This document shows positions 63,304-64,000 of a stretch of 64,000 nucleotides of DNA, in pieces. Each line of letters opens with the position of its first letter. The stretch's first letter is position 1. The notes beneath the pieces are model-generated. The model had not been told where the DNA came from and made no database searches. It saw only the letters and a program-made list of their open reading frames with translations. The DNA is from Thunnus maccoyii (lineage: Eukaryota > Chordata > Actinopteri > Scombriformes > Scombridae). Location: positions 18,376,651-18,440,650 of the forward strand of contig NC_056548.1 in the NCBI RefSeq assembly GCF_910596095.1, given 5' to 3'. The position numbers were made by a program, and so were the translations under genes.

Positions 63304-64000
63304 CACAAGTCTACTGACAAAAGATGGCCAGCTTTGAGAATTCTGCTTTCAGTTTGTTTGTGGGGATTTGTGGAGCTGTTGACATGGTTCCTATTTGCTC
63401 CTGCTTGCACAGTGTGAGTAGCTCATCTGCACCTGGCTGACCTCAGCCTAAAGGTCCCTCCTTTCCTCTCTCCTGGCACGGGACACCTACAGGCCTGTTC
63501 ATCTCACTCTTCACCTCACCCACACATTCTGACCCCGACTAAACGGCAGGAATTATCTCACATTCCTTTGGACTGAAAGCACGTCGGCCAGGTGAGCCTC
63601 CAAGGTCAAACTCCAACAAGAGCCCAGCTATAGTGGAACCTGCACTATCTGTCCAGGAATCTAAGCAGACACCTCAGCACAGGTCCAAAAGAGCACACAC
63701 AAACTTTTTCAGGCTGACTGCACTTCATGAGACTTCATTCTTATACTAATTCCATACATTTGTAATAGTTTGATAGATATATACACACCATATGTGCCAT
63801 TTTTGTCTATTTTACAGATATCATCTATATAACAGACATAGAGTGGGAAGATATACTGCTCATTTGGGGTAATGGAAACACAGTGAGCTCAGTGTGGTAA
63901 GAATGAGGTCACTTCTAATGTATAGAGACCTGCGGCATACTGAGACAGTCTGGGTTTTCTGGCATAACCCTTACTGGTGCCTTTGATTACAGCTCTTTCT
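63304..64000. other. Downstream flank of fsip1, nothing recognised
   Basis: Mixed-composition sequence with no ORF, exon or repeat that I can name up to the window end. Confidence 0.4.

Overview
This is animal nuclear DNA, almost certainly from a ray-finned (teleost) fish. The evidence is intron-split genes with GT/AG junctions, vertebrate-specific proteins, compact introns in the first half, and many short AT-rich inverted-repeat elements of types I recognise as common in teleost genomes. No prokaryotic, viral or CRISPR-like material is evident. All exon models were read by hand from the sequence. The six protein-coding models close in frame: 191, 212, 150, 342, 611 and 407 residues.

Layout. 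1-1082: remains of a LINE reverse transcriptase. 1812-17340: three genes on the minus strand, in transcription order max (bHLH-zipper partner of Myc), rab15 (small GTPase) and gpx2 (selenocysteine glutathione peroxidase). The gpx2 locus has an in-frame TGA at codon 40 and a well-formed SECIS hairpin in its 3' UTR. 19251-24325: slc10a1 (sodium/bile-acid cotransporter) on the plus strand. It converges tail to tail with susd6 (minus, 24560-32750), whose extracellular part has six sushi domains in three alternating pairs. susd6 is head to head with fsip1 (plus, 32805-63303), a sperm-flagellum/cilium-associated gene. Their shared promoter holds three repeats resembling RFX X-box halves. fsip1 has two very large introns (14.4 and 9.6 kb) filled with dispersed repeats, a (TG)n tract and a LINE tail.

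gpx2, rab15, max, slc10a1 and susd6 all lie in human 14q23-q24, so the window is a rearranged piece of that conserved block. fsip1 is on 15q14 in human. fntb, which sits between RAB15 and MAX in human, is not seen here. The genes do not form one pathway; they share neighbourhood and, for susd6/fsip1, a promoter region. The most noteworthy items are the expanded sushi array of susd6 with a recent exon-pair duplication, the gpx2 Sec/SECIS pair, the X-box-like cluster between susd6 and fsip1, paired ZNF143-like sites upstream of max, a possible frameshift at the fsip1 C-terminus, and an unidentified coding-like antisense ORF inside an fsip1 intron.
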